A stretch of 64,000 bases of DNA, taken from contig NZ_BIXY01000027.1 of assembly GCF_008326305.1 (NCBI RefSeq), positions 1 through 64,000 on the forward strand, in the 5' to 3' direction. Positions 38,265-46,251 of the stretch are shown in pieces. The position numbers were made by a program, and so were the translations under genes. Source of the stretch: Dictyobacter arantiisoli. GTDB lineage: Bacteria; Chloroflexota; Ktedonobacteria; Ktedonobacterales; Ktedonobacteraceae. Position 1 is the first letter of the stretch. Each line of letters starts with the position of its first letter. A model generated the notes under the pieces. That model made no database searches, was not told the origin of the DNA, and saw nothing but the letters and a program-made list of their open reading frames with translations.

Positions 38265-39872
38265 TCATGCTCCTTGCTGCCGTGCTTTTTCACGCTCTAT
38301 CAGTTCGCGGCGTAGAATCTTTCCCGATGTTGTCTTGGGTATGCTGTCAATGAATTCAATAAAATGGATGCGTTTATAGCCAGCCAGTTTGCCATTGGCG
38401 AAGGTCAGTACATCAGCAGGTGTCAGGGTGCTGTTGGGACGCGGAATGACGATCCCTTTGATTAATTCGCCTGCCTCGTCATCTGGCACTCCGATAACTG
38501 CGGCATCGATGAGGCCGGGATGTTCCAGGAGGAGCGCTTCGATTTCCGCCGGTGCGATGCCGAAGCCATGATATTTAATCATCTCCTTTTTTCGATCCAC
38601 GATATAGGTGTATCCTTCTTCGTCAACATACGCTACATCGCCCGTGTGTAACCAGCCATCCTGGAGGGCATAGGCAGTCTCTTCGGGTGCGTTCCAGTAG
38701 CTTTGCATGACCTGCGGGCCACGGATCAGCAACTCACCGGTTTCCCCTGCTTGCAGTTCGTGTGTACCAGTCTCAATATCGACAATTTTCTGTTTTGTAT
38801 TATGGGTGAGGAAGCCAATACTGCCAATGCGTTGCAATTTGGGATCGCGTGCCTGTGAATGAGTCAATGGTGAGGCTTCGGTGAGCCCATATCCCTGGAC
38901 CACACAGGCTGAAATCTTGGCCTGTAGTTTGCGCGCTGGCTCGATTGGCAGAGGAGCCGCGCCCGAGAAGACGTATTTGACCGTTTGCATTTTGCTGAGG
39001 TCAACCGGCGCATTTGCCAGAGCGAGGATAATTGGTGGGACGGCAAAATAAAAGGTGACATGATGTTGGCTGCACAACTCTAATGATTCTAGCAGATCGA
39101 AGCGTTCCATGATGACCTGTGTGCCGCTACAGGCGAGAAAACTGCCGGTGAGCATAACCCCATAGATGTGATAGAAAGGGAGGAAGAGTAGGGCAGTATC
39201 CGTGAGATCAACTCCTACCGCGTGGATGAATTGGAGATTGTTACTGACCAGATTGCGATGGGTGAGCATGACCCCTTTGGGTAGTCCAGTGGTTCCCGAT
39301 GAATAGGGGAGCGCGAGCAGATCGTCAGGAAGGATATCAACCTGTGGTGGTCGTTTGGGTGATGAGCGACGCAACAGCCTGGCAAAGGGAATAGCTTCTG
39401 GCAACTCCGCCGGTACCTTATCCCCGGTGATGATAGTGTGCTTAAGGTGTGGAAATTGAGTATGTGAGAATGCCAGACTGAGGATCGGCACTAACTCTTT
39501 CTGAGCCAGGATCGCCTGGACCTCGGCGTTTTCGATCTGATAACTTACTTCACGCTCTTTGTAGGATGGATTCATAGGACTGACGACGACCCCGATTGAG
39601 GCGGCGGCAATAAAGGTGATAATATATTCTGGGCGATTAGTCAGAAAGAGGGCGATGCGGTCGCCTTTGCGTAATCCCAGTTCGTAGAGACCGTTGGCGA
39701 TACTGTTGACCATGGAGACAACTTCTCGATAGGTCAGACTAAGATCATGATAGATAATTGCGACACGATTAGGGGTACGTTCAGCGGCTGAGCGAAGGAG
39801 TTGATCGTAGGATACTTCTGGAATATCCAGAGGAGGGCGGAATAGCTCGGGGGCAAACATATTATTTGACAT
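38265..39872 (-). CDS. AMP-forming acyl-CoA synthetase / 4-coumarate-CoA ligase-like
   Basis: A 535-aa adenylate-forming enzyme that activates a carboxylic acid with ATP and joins it to CoA. Motifs: the phosphate loop YSSGTTGLPKGVMLTH, QGYGLTEASPL, the aspartate motif WLHTGDVAYVDEEGYTYIVDR, and the C-terminal lysine in IPKTTSGKILRREL. Substrate is not determined; medium-/long-chain fatty acids or aryl acids are typical. It is monocistronic with ATG 39872 preceded by AGAAAGGA. Confidence 0.9.
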   Translation of the reverse strand: MSNNMFAPELFRPPLDIPEVSYDQLLRSAAERTPNRVAIIYHDLSLTYREVVSMVNSIANGLYELGLRKGDRIALFLTNRPEYIITFIAAASIGVVVSPMNPSYKEREVSYQIENAEVQAILAQKELVPILSLAFSHTQFPHLKHTIITGDKVPAELPEAIPFARLLRRSSPKRPPQVDILPDDLLALPYSSGTTGLPKGVMLTHRNLVSNNLQFIHAVGVDLTDTALLFLPFYHIYGVMLTGSFLACSGTQVIMERFDLLESLELCSQHHVTFYFAVPPIILALANAPVDLSKMQTVKYVFSGAAPLPIEPARKLQAKISACVVQGYGLTEASPLTHSQARDPKLQRIGSIGFLTHNTKQKIVDIETGTHELQAGETGELLIRGPQVMQSYWNAPEETAYALQDGWLHTGDVAYVDEEGYTYIVDRKKEMIKYHGFGIAPAEIEALLLEHPGLIDAAVIGVPDDEAGELIKGIVIPRPNSTLTPADVLTFANGKLAGYKRIHFIEFIDSIPKTTSGKILRRELIEREKARQQGA

Positions 39873-40163
39873 GGCAGGCGTCCTTTCTGGGAAACTCGAC
39901 TATGAGCATTCAGAAAAAAAATTACAGGGACTGCAGATCTTTGACACAAGAGTGGCCCATGTACATATGTCAGTTTGCTTGAATGTTTTTATATACTGTG
40001 TAGCATACTCTGCTTTCTCTTCAAGGTCAAGTTTTAGCATGCTGTTTTATATATCTTCTCATAGTGGATGAATTTGGACATACTGTATATGTTCAAATAA
40101 GTTATCATACGTCCTATACACGTCCTATACAAAGATTAATTTTATGGTCGAAAGGATCTTTGA

Positions 40164-41771
40164 ATGCGTACTATTATGCCCGGTCTGGATTGGTCTGATG
40201 CACGCTTGATCCCTGCTTTTCAAATGGTGATCCATCTGGATGTGTATGATCTGCGTGGGGCTTCCCGTCCTGAACTGATCACTGCTACTGTGATAGCTGG
40301 TCTGGTGAATCGTCCACGTCCACGCATCTATTTGATTGCCTGTGAGGATGATGTTTTCTGGCTACAACAGGCACTGCGCCATGTATCCACAACCTATTTT
40401 TCCCATCACGGTTCTGAATCCTTGCATGCCTTGCTCTTCACCTATCGTTCCCTGGTGCAGGGCGTCATTATTTATCAATCTGAACTATTGGATACTATCA
40501 ACATTGCTACCACGATGGCGGGACAGCGAGACGCCTTGATCGCAGATCCTGAACTGGCTGTGGCTTTGATTAAGCGCTATCATTTGCCTGTTGTGGACGA
40601 CTTACGCAAGTATGGCTGGCGCAGTCGTTTGCAGGCCTATCATTGGGCGGTCCAACAGCTATTGCCCCGCTCATCGCCGCGTATCCTGGCGGGATTGGAC
40701 CCCGGAGCCTTTTGTGGCTTGCGTTCGTTTCTGGTGGCGACCGGCGCATTTGTCTACTGGCTGGATTCCCAACAATATCTCCCTGATTTTACAGCAGGAA
40801 TGCTCTCTGAACGTGCTTTAATGCAGCAGCTCTTTGCAACCTATGCCCCGACCGTTGGTGCGGTCCATCTTGGCTGGGTGATCCATGAGCAGAGCGCGGT
40901 TGCCCTGGCCTCGGAAGCCGGTATGGCTGTAGTTGCTTCGGATTATGTCCTGAACCTGGAGGTATGGACAGCTGTGCAGCCAGAAGCGTTGCCTCTGCCA
41001 GCAACGCATATGGATGTACCGCCGTTAGAGGATAAAATCTATCTGTCCTTTACCATGAGTGATGGAGATAATCTGCAATATTGCCAGCATCATTTGCGCA
41101 CGATCTGGAATGATCCAGCACGAGAAACTGTTCCATTGGGATGGACCATGTCGCCGCTGCTGGCTCAGGCTATGCCTGCTCTGGCTGCCTATTATACTTC
41201 AACTGCCGGACCAAATGACGAGTTGATCGCAGGTCCCAGTGGCATGGGTTATATCTATCCCTCACGCTATCCACGTGCACGACAGGATCTCTATCTTCAG
41301 CAGACAGGCAGCTTGATGCACAGATTGGGGATGACTTCGTTGACATTGCTCGATGTGGATGCGCTCTATCGCACCGGATTGCCGTTGGTGGCTGCCTTTA
41401 GTTTTGCTGGCATGCGTCTCTCTACGCGACATGTGCAGCAGGAGTGGGCTTCAACGCTGGCACGCTATGGAGTAACCGGTATTTTAAATGGAGCCGGCTT
41501 TACGGGTAGACCGGCGCAATGGCATAACCAGCACCAACTCGTATTCCATAATACGCTTGGTTTTACCACGAACGTCGAGCGCACGGTTCGCCTGATCAAG
41601 TTAGCATCGCGCATATTTCGGCGCCGTCCCCTGTTCCTCCATGTCTACCTGATAGCCTGGAATATGACGCCCACGGCTGTTCAGCAGATCCTGCAACAAC
41701 TGGGACCAGATTATGAATGTATCCTGCCACGAACCATGTTTGCTCTCCAGGCTCATTCTCACAAAAGATAA
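40164..41771 (+). CDS. GxGYxYP-family protein (putative glycoside hydrolase)
   Basis: A 535-aa protein with the family-naming motif in GPSGMGYIYPSRYP (from about residue 356). Other marks are FTMSDGDNLQYCQHH, LGWTMSPLL and an N-terminal subdomain with LVNRPRPRIYL. GxGYxYP proteins are thought to be carbohydrate-active on structural grounds, but substrate is unknown. No signal peptide is obvious, so it may act inside the cell. ATG 40164 has AAAGGA upstream. Confidence 0.85.
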   Translation: MRTIMPGLDWSDARLIPAFQMVIHLDVYDLRGASRPELITATVIAGLVNRPRPRIYLIACEDDVFWLQQALRHVSTTYFSHHGSESLHALLFTYRSLVQGVIIYQSELLDTINIATTMAGQRDALIADPELAVALIKRYHLPVVDDLRKYGWRSRLQAYHWAVQQLLPRSSPRILAGLDPGAFCGLRSFLVATGAFVYWLDSQQYLPDFTAGMLSERALMQQLFATYAPTVGAVHLGWVIHEQSAVALASEAGMAVVASDYVLNLEVWTAVQPEALPLPATHMDVPPLEDKIYLSFTMSDGDNLQYCQHHLRTIWNDPARETVPLGWTMSPLLAQAMPALAAYYTSTAGPNDELIAGPSGMGYIYPSRYPRARQDLYLQQTGSLMHRLGMTSLTLLDVDALYRTGLPLVAAFSFAGMRLSTRHVQQEWASTLARYGVTGILNGAGFTGRPAQWHNQHQLVFHNTLGFTTNVERTVRLIKLASRIFRRRPLFLHVYLIAWNMTPTAVQQILQQLGPDYECILPRTMFALQAHSHKR

Positions 41772-41792
41772 CCCTCACCACAAGAGTGAGGG
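41772..41792. terminator. Terminator hairpin between convergent genes
   Basis: CCCTCAC and GTGAGGG separated by 7 nt, immediately after the GxGYxYP gene. T-rich sequence on either side is limited. Confidence 0.55.
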
Positions 41793-41805
41793 CTACATGC
41801 GTGGG

Positions 41806-42045
41806 CTATTTTTTTGCGACAATTTTTACGGCAGGCTCGATTTCAAGTTGCTCTTCGCTGGCTGGCTCTTCCAGACTTTCCTCTTCTTCTTCCTCTCCCT
41901 CTTCCTCGTCTAATTGCGCGAGTTGTTGATCAATCCAATCGGCGGTTCGTGGGCCGCGTTTATACGGCCGTCGTTGTTCGCCTGCGTTATTATGAAATGG
42001 ATCGCGCTTATTTATCGAACCTTTGTCGCGTAATTTTCCTCTCAT
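41806..42045 (-). CDS. Small highly acidic protein, 79 aa
   Basis: The ATG at 42045 follows GAGGGGAGGTGA, a very strong ribosome site. The N-terminal half is basic (MRGKLRDKGSINKRD, RRPYKRGPRT) and the C-terminal half is nearly continuous Glu. There is no membrane segment or known motif. The charge split suggests a disordered protein binding a partner. Function unknown. Confidence 0.7.
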   Translation of the reverse strand: MRGKLRDKGSINKRDPFHNNAGEQRRPYKRGPRTADWIDQQLAQLDEEEGEEEEEESLEEPASEEQLEIEPAVKIVAKK

Positions 42046-42690
42046 GCTATCACCTCCCCTCTTTTGAGGCCGGAATATGGCTGTAGTGTGGGACGCATAA
42101 ATACTGTATTTTTTATACTAGAATCGCGGTGAAACTGCCATGGATCAAATGCTGTAATCTGGCAAGATACAACCATGAGATATGCCTTCTACTTTCGCTA
42201 TCCTGCTGGCAGGTATATTGACAATTGACAGCATGAAAAAGGTTGCTATGGGATGAGGGGATTTTGAGGCGACTTGGATTTCTGGAACGCTCGGGCTATT
42301 CCCGCTAATGCTCGTTCTGTAGCGCGTATTGTTGTCATTGATACCGCGCTGTTGTTGATTGCCTACGTACCATTTTTTCATACTCGGTAGTGTACGAGTA
42401 TCTGTATATTTTACAAGGCACGAAGCTTTGAATTCTTTTTGTAAATCCATATCTACTATATGCCGAGAATGGAAGGCCTACTAACTGCTAATGAGTGTAC
42501 TTGGAGGCGCTATAATTGTCAAGCTATTTTTGTATCATCTTTTGAGTTTCTTGGAAGATTAGCCGGATATGGCTATCAATGGCAAATGAAGGAGGACTTC
42601 TGCCTGATGCATTTGGGCATTTTGGCCCCTTTTAAGCATGAGGATTTTATTGCCCGTTTGTAGGCGGTGCCTCTGCATCTACGTTCTTTT
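42046..42690. other. AT-rich intergenic region
   Basis: About 640 nt with no gene I can support. Short open frames at 42145-42450 (minus) and 42460-42663 (plus) lack ribosome sites and family features. Confidence 0.5.
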
Positions 42691-42865
42691 TAAGAGAGTG
42701 TCAGCCCCCCAATACCAGCGGGATCTTGCTGCTCACCTGCTGGCAGGCGCGTGCGCGCCTGCGCCCTTTTTAGTATGTGGTGCAGGAAAGGTGCACAGCA
42801 CCTTTCCTGCACCACATACTAAAAAGATGTTTGAGCACCGTAGGTGCGAAAACGCATGCACAGAG
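42691..42865 (+). repeat. Dispersed palindromic repeat, copy B
   Basis: Shares its first ~120 bp with positions 1-115 in opposite orientation. Its core is a GC-rich palindrome (GCAGGCGCG/CGCGCCTGC, about 42742-42761). Next comes a 29-bp perfect inverted repeat, 42766-42794 and 42798-42826, with loop ACA. The right flank (TGAGCACCGTAGGTGCG) resembles, in complement, the flank of the palindrome at 7.7 kb. No open reading frame lies inside it, so it looks like a non-autonomous, MITE-like or REP-like element. Confidence 0.85.
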
Positions 42866-42957
42866 ACGATGGAGAGCACGGGAGTCTGACCTGTCTTAGA
42901 GAGTATGCGAGAAAAATCATGGGTGAAGATCAGGGAAGATAAAGGAGGCTGATACGG

Positions 42958-42998
42958 CATCATGGAGACTGCATCTTTACGGTGCAATCTCCATGATG
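42958..42998 (-). terminator. Terminator hairpin downstream of the 134-aa membrane protein
   Basis: CATCATGGAGACTGCA (42958-42973) pairs with TGCAATCTCCATGATG (42983-42998) with one mismatch, 13 nt past the stop of the minus-strand gene. Confidence 0.6.
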
Positions 42999-43010
42999 TA
43001 GTGAGTATAA

Positions 43011-43415
43011 TTATGCACGATAGTTGCCAGCCTGGGTTAAGAAGGCTTTGAGAATACCACGTGCGATTACTGCGAAGAGCAGCATTTCAATCACAATCAT
43101 CGTGACCCATACCCAGAGGAGTTGTGCTTCCTGGGTGTGGGAAGTGCCAATGGCTGAGATAGAGTTGAACAACAACGGGATCAGGATAATCAGAGGAATA
43201 ACAAAGAGCGCAACGCAGCAAATAATCACAACGGCTGGAAGAAGCAGTCGCCAGAGCCCGGAATCGCGTAAATTTTCGGTCTTTGCGGTCCCATACGCCT
43301 GGCGACGTTCGCTGCCAGCTATCTCTGCTGAAGGTTCTACCTGCTGCACTGCCGTATTTTTCAGCACTGAGTTCTTCGTTTGTTCCGCCGTGGAGCTTAC
43401 GGTCTTTTCATCCAT
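43011..43415 (-). CDS. Small membrane protein with two helices, unknown function
   Basis: A 134-aa protein. The first 50 residues are polar and probably cytoplasmic. Two hydrophobic helices follow (about 57-82 and 98-120). No enzymatic motif. ATG 43415 follows AGGAGA at good spacing. It lies about 100 nt from a tiny single-helix gene on the same strand, and beyond that a slipin; a membrane-related cluster is conceivable. Confidence 0.72.
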   Translation of the reverse strand: MDEKTVSSTAEQTKNSVLKNTAVQQVEPSAEIAGSERRQAYGTAKTENLRDSGLWRLLLPAVVIICCVALFVIPLIILIPLLFNSISAIGTSHTQEAQLLWVWVTMIVIEMLLFAVIARGILKAFLTQAGNYRA

Positions 43416-43518
43416 AGGAAGTCTCCTGAAGAGCGTTTATTATAACTTTGTCCTTCAGTATACCATATAGTAGAACCGTGTTCCCGAACGGCGAAGGCGA
43501 AGGGTAGGATACAGATTA

Positions 43519-43623
43519 TTAGAAGCGCTTGTCGATCTGTTCGAAGATACGTTTGCGCAATACCAGTACAACTGCTGGTAACACAACCGCGCTGACAATC
43601 CATTTGGCGACGAATTTTTTCAT
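43519..43623 (-). CDS. 34-aa single-helix membrane peptide
   Basis: ATG 43623 follows AAAGGAACAC. The product begins MKKFVAKWIVSAVVLPAVV and ends with basic/acidic residues (RKRIFEQIDKRF), giving one transmembrane helix with a positive N-terminus. It resembles many small bacterial membrane proteins in form but I cannot assign a family. It lies 90 nt downstream of the slipin gene on the same strand. Confidence 0.55.
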   Translation of the reverse strand: MKKFVAKWIVSAVVLPAVVLVLRKRIFEQIDKRF

Positions 43624-43712
43624 TTTTGTGTTCCTTTCAAGCAAGTGTGAGGAATTGCCATCCCTGGCGGTTACCTCAATCTATTGACAAATTTTTGATC
43701 AGGGAATAGACG

Positions 43713-44588
43713 TTAATCGTTGTGTTGAAGTTGCGCGGGCCGCGTGATGGTTTGATCAGTATAGACATTCAGCGGCACTTCATGCGTATATTGCTCTGGT
43801 GCGGGTTGTTTACCAGGCTTTTCGTGCTGTTCTGCCGCCGCATCGGGGCGCATTTTGAGAAATGGCTCGATGATATCCATTGGCAAAGGAAAAATGATCG
43901 TTGAGTTTTTCTCAACGGCAATCTCGGTGAGCGTTTGTAGATAGCGCAATTGGAGGGCGCTGGATTGCGATCCGATCACGCTGGCGGCCTGTGCCAGTTG
44001 TGTTGAAGCCTGTAACTCGCCTTCGGCATGGATAACCTTGGCGCGTTTTTCGCGCTCAGCCTCGGCCTGTTTTGCCATTGCACGCTGCATCGTTGGTGGT
44101 AGTTCAATATCCTTGACCTCAACGGCCGTAACCTTGACACCCCAACGCTCAGTATACTGATCAATAATGGTCTGCAGGCTCTGATTGATACGGTCGCGAT
44201 GTGCCAGCAACTCATCCAGTTCAGCCTGTCCCAGCACATTGCGGAGCGTAGTTTGACCGATCTGCATTGAAGCATCCACAAAATTCACCACATTGATCAC
44301 TGCCGCTTCGGGATTGACAACCTGGAAGTAGACAACTGCCGTCACACGGATCGTCACATTATCCCGCGTGATTAGTTCCTGTGGGGGAACCTGCATCGTC
44401 ACCACGCGCAAATCTACCTTCACCATACGCGTGATAAATGGTGGCACCCAGAAGATACCCGGTCCTTTCGCGCCTTTCGACGCTCCCAGGGTAAAGATAA
44501 CGCCACGTTCATATTGTTGCACTACACGTAAACCTGAGAGCACAAACAGAACGATAATGGCGACAACCAGACCAATGAAAATACCCAT
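43713..44588 (-). CDS. Slipin / stomatin-like SPFH protein
   Basis: A 291-aa membrane-anchored scaffold protein. It has one N-terminal TM helix (about 3-22) and an SPFH domain (VVQQYERGVIFTLG, GPGIFWVPPF, ELITRDNVTIRVTAVVYFQV, AELDELLAHRDRI). An Ala/Glu-rich coiled coil follows (AMAKQAEAEREKRAKVIHAEGE). Such proteins organise membrane microdomains, often with an NfeD partner; none is adjacent here. The tail beyond 255 is variable. ATG 44588 follows GGAGAGGG; the longer frame to 44699 has no support. Confidence 0.92.
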   Translation of the reverse strand: MGIFIGLVVAIIVLFVLSGLRVVQQYERGVIFTLGASKGAKGPGIFWVPPFITRMVKVDLRVVTMQVPPQELITRDNVTIRVTAVVYFQVVNPEAAVINVVNFVDASMQIGQTTLRNVLGQAELDELLAHRDRINQSLQTIIDQYTERWGVKVTAVEVKDIELPPTMQRAMAKQAEAEREKRAKVIHAEGELQASTQLAQAASVIGSQSSALQLRYLQTLTEIAVEKNSTIIFPLPMDIIEPFLKMRPDAAAEQHEKPGKQPAPEQYTHEVPLNVYTDQTITRPAQLQHND

Positions 44589-44692
44589 GGAACCCTCTCC
44601 TTTAGAGATATTCCGTCCCCCCTTGAGGGACGGTAGACATCCTTCCTGGATCTTGAAAGATGGTGGCTGGTGGAAATCTGTTGTGAAAGCGC

Positions 44693-44721
44693 TTGACAAT
44701 TTGATGCACTAATGATATAGT
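44693..44721 (+). promoter_or_regulatory. Promoter of the tRNA-Val gene
   Basis: Consensus TTGACA (44693-44698), 17-nt spacer, TATAGT (44716-44721), ending 17 nt before the tRNA. Divergent from the slipin. Confidence 0.85.
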
Positions 44722-44738
44722 TATTCCCGTCAGCATAA

Positions 44739-44810
44739 GGGCGCTTAGCTCAGTGGGAGAGCGCTTCGTTCACACCGAAGAGGTCACTGGTTCGATACCA
44801 GTAGCGCCCA
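44739..44810 (+). tRNA. tRNA-Val (anticodon CAC)
   Basis: All four helices can be drawn: acceptor GGGCGCT/AGCGCCC, D stem GCTC/GAGC, anticodon stem CTTCG/CGAAG with loop TTCACAC, and T stem ACTGG/CCAGT with loop TTCGATA. Discriminator A is at 44810. The 3' CCA is not fully encoded (ACCC follows), so it must be added after transcription. 72 nt to the discriminator. Confidence 0.97.
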
Positions 44811-44934
44811 CCCTTTCTCCTGATGTAGATGTTTCCACACCTGAATTATATACGATTATCCCCGTATCTAGTTGTTGATTAGTACCATCAAATTTCGTTA
44901 CAACTATTCCAGCCCAACCAACCGTGTTTTTTCT

Positions 44935-45576
44935 ATGGGATACGATTTTTCAGCACAGCGCCAACAACTTATGACTCAGCTTCAACACAGTGGTATCCAT
45001 GATCCTCGTGTTCTCCATGCCCTGACAACGGTGCCGCGTGAACAATTTGTGGACACATCATTGCATACGATGGCTTATGCCAATCAAGCTCTACCTCTGC
45101 TCCTTGGTCAAACCATCTCTCAACCGTTAATGGTTGCTGTTATGACACAGGCACTGCATCTCACGGGTAATGAGCGCGTCTTAGAGGTAGGGACCGGTTC
45201 AGGCTATCAGGCGGCCATTTTATCGTTGTTGGCAGCTCAGGTCTATAGTATCGAACGCCATGTCCAACTCTCTCTGCAAGCTGCTGAGCATTTGAAAAGT
45301 TTAGGCTATCTCAATGTTGAGTTATTGGTAGGAGACGGTTCACTGGGCTGGCCTGAACATGCTCCTTATGACCGCATTATTGTCACCGCTGCCGCTCCTT
45401 ACGCGCCAGCCCAACTGCTGGCGCAACTTCATTTCGGTGGTTCCCTGGTTATCCCCATTGGCGATCAAACCCTGCAAGATTTGCAAATCATCCAAAAGGT
45501 TGAAGGGGGGACACAAACCTATTCTCTTGGTCGCTGTGTCTTCGTCCCGCTGGTTGGCGAAGATGCCTGGCAATAG
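44935..45576 (+). CDS. pcm: Protein-L-isoaspartate O-methyltransferase
   Basis: A 213-aa SAM-dependent enzyme that starts repair of isomerised aspartyl residues in damaged proteins. Motifs: VPREQFVDTSL, TISQPLMVAVM, the SAM loop VLEVGTGSGYQAAIL, and YDRIIVTAAAP with the family PAQLLAQL stretch. Length is typical. ATG 44935 is chosen on family alignment; the ribosome site is weak. It lies downstream of tRNA-Val. Confidence 0.93.
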   Translation: MGYDFSAQRQQLMTQLQHSGIHDPRVLHALTTVPREQFVDTSLHTMAYANQALPLLLGQTISQPLMVAVMTQALHLTGNERVLEVGTGSGYQAAILSLLAAQVYSIERHVQLSLQAAEHLKSLGYLNVELLVGDGSLGWPEHAPYDRIIVTAAAPYAPAQLLAQLHFGGSLVIPIGDQTLQDLQIIQKVEGGTQTYSLGRCVFVPLVGEDAWQ

Positions 45577-45656
45577 TTTTGAGAGTAAAATTTGCCGCTA
45601 TTTGGGCTGTATAATTGCGAGAATGGGAATTGTTGCTTTATAATAAGGAATATAGA

Positions 45657-46229
45657 ATGTTTCCTCAAAGACCAGTTGCCGCAGTGGAGGAATTTCGCAT
45701 GCCAGGTTTTTTACTTCGTAATGGTTTTCATCTTGCAAACTTCTTGATGTTGATTGTGTTCCTGGTTATTTGGTTTGTCCTCTGTCAGTTAATGCATATT
45801 CTGATAATGGTATGGCGGCATGAGCCGCTGATTGGTTGGGCTGTCAGTCCCTTTGGGGTGACGTTGATGGCCATCCGCGAACCATCGCTCCTCTACATCT
45901 GGCTCGATGTCCTCTGTCCCGCGATTGTCTCAGGCGGCATTCTGGCCGTCGGGCTCTTTACCCCTTTGAGCCCCATTCCATTGCGCAATCATACGCTGGT
46001 AAAGCTCGTCGTGATCGCCTGTGGCATCCTGGTGACAAGTTGTGCTGATATCCTCAACGCATTACGCGATGTGCGCTATCCACTCTGGGGCGAAGCCCGT
46101 ATTTTACGCACTATGCAGATCATGCGAGCCAACTGGTCAAAATTCCATTTCACACCATTTGGCTATTCCTATGTGCGCAGTCATTTTGGATCAAATCCCC
46201 ACGAGCTTCTACAACTGTTATCCCTTTAG
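45657..46229 (+). CDS. Multi-pass membrane protein, unknown function
   Basis: A 190-aa protein with about four hydrophobic helices (the first at about 25-50, with a conserved-looking WFVLCQLMHILIMVWRHEP). The C-terminal tail is soluble. ATG 45657 follows AAGGAA. The gene is convergent with the histidine kinase. I do not recognise the family. Confidence 0.72.
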   Translation: MFPQRPVAAVEEFRMPGFLLRNGFHLANFLMLIVFLVIWFVLCQLMHILIMVWRHEPLIGWAVSPFGVTLMAIREPSLLYIWLDVLCPAIVSGGILAVGLFTPLSPIPLRNHTLVKLVVIACGILVTSCADILNALRDVRYPLWGEARILRTMQIMRANWSKFHFTPFGYSYVRSHFGSNPHELLQLLSL

Positions 46230-46251
46230 TCAGGGATCATGCCATGCCATA

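Noticed and set aside
42460-42663. 67-aa ORF between the acidic protein and the repeat
   Set aside because: No ribosome site, odd composition (many Cys, Trp and Phe), and no motif.
44739-44810. tRNA-Val as an integration site
   Set aside because: No repeated 3' tRNA segment was seen downstream, and the neighbours are ordinary genes.
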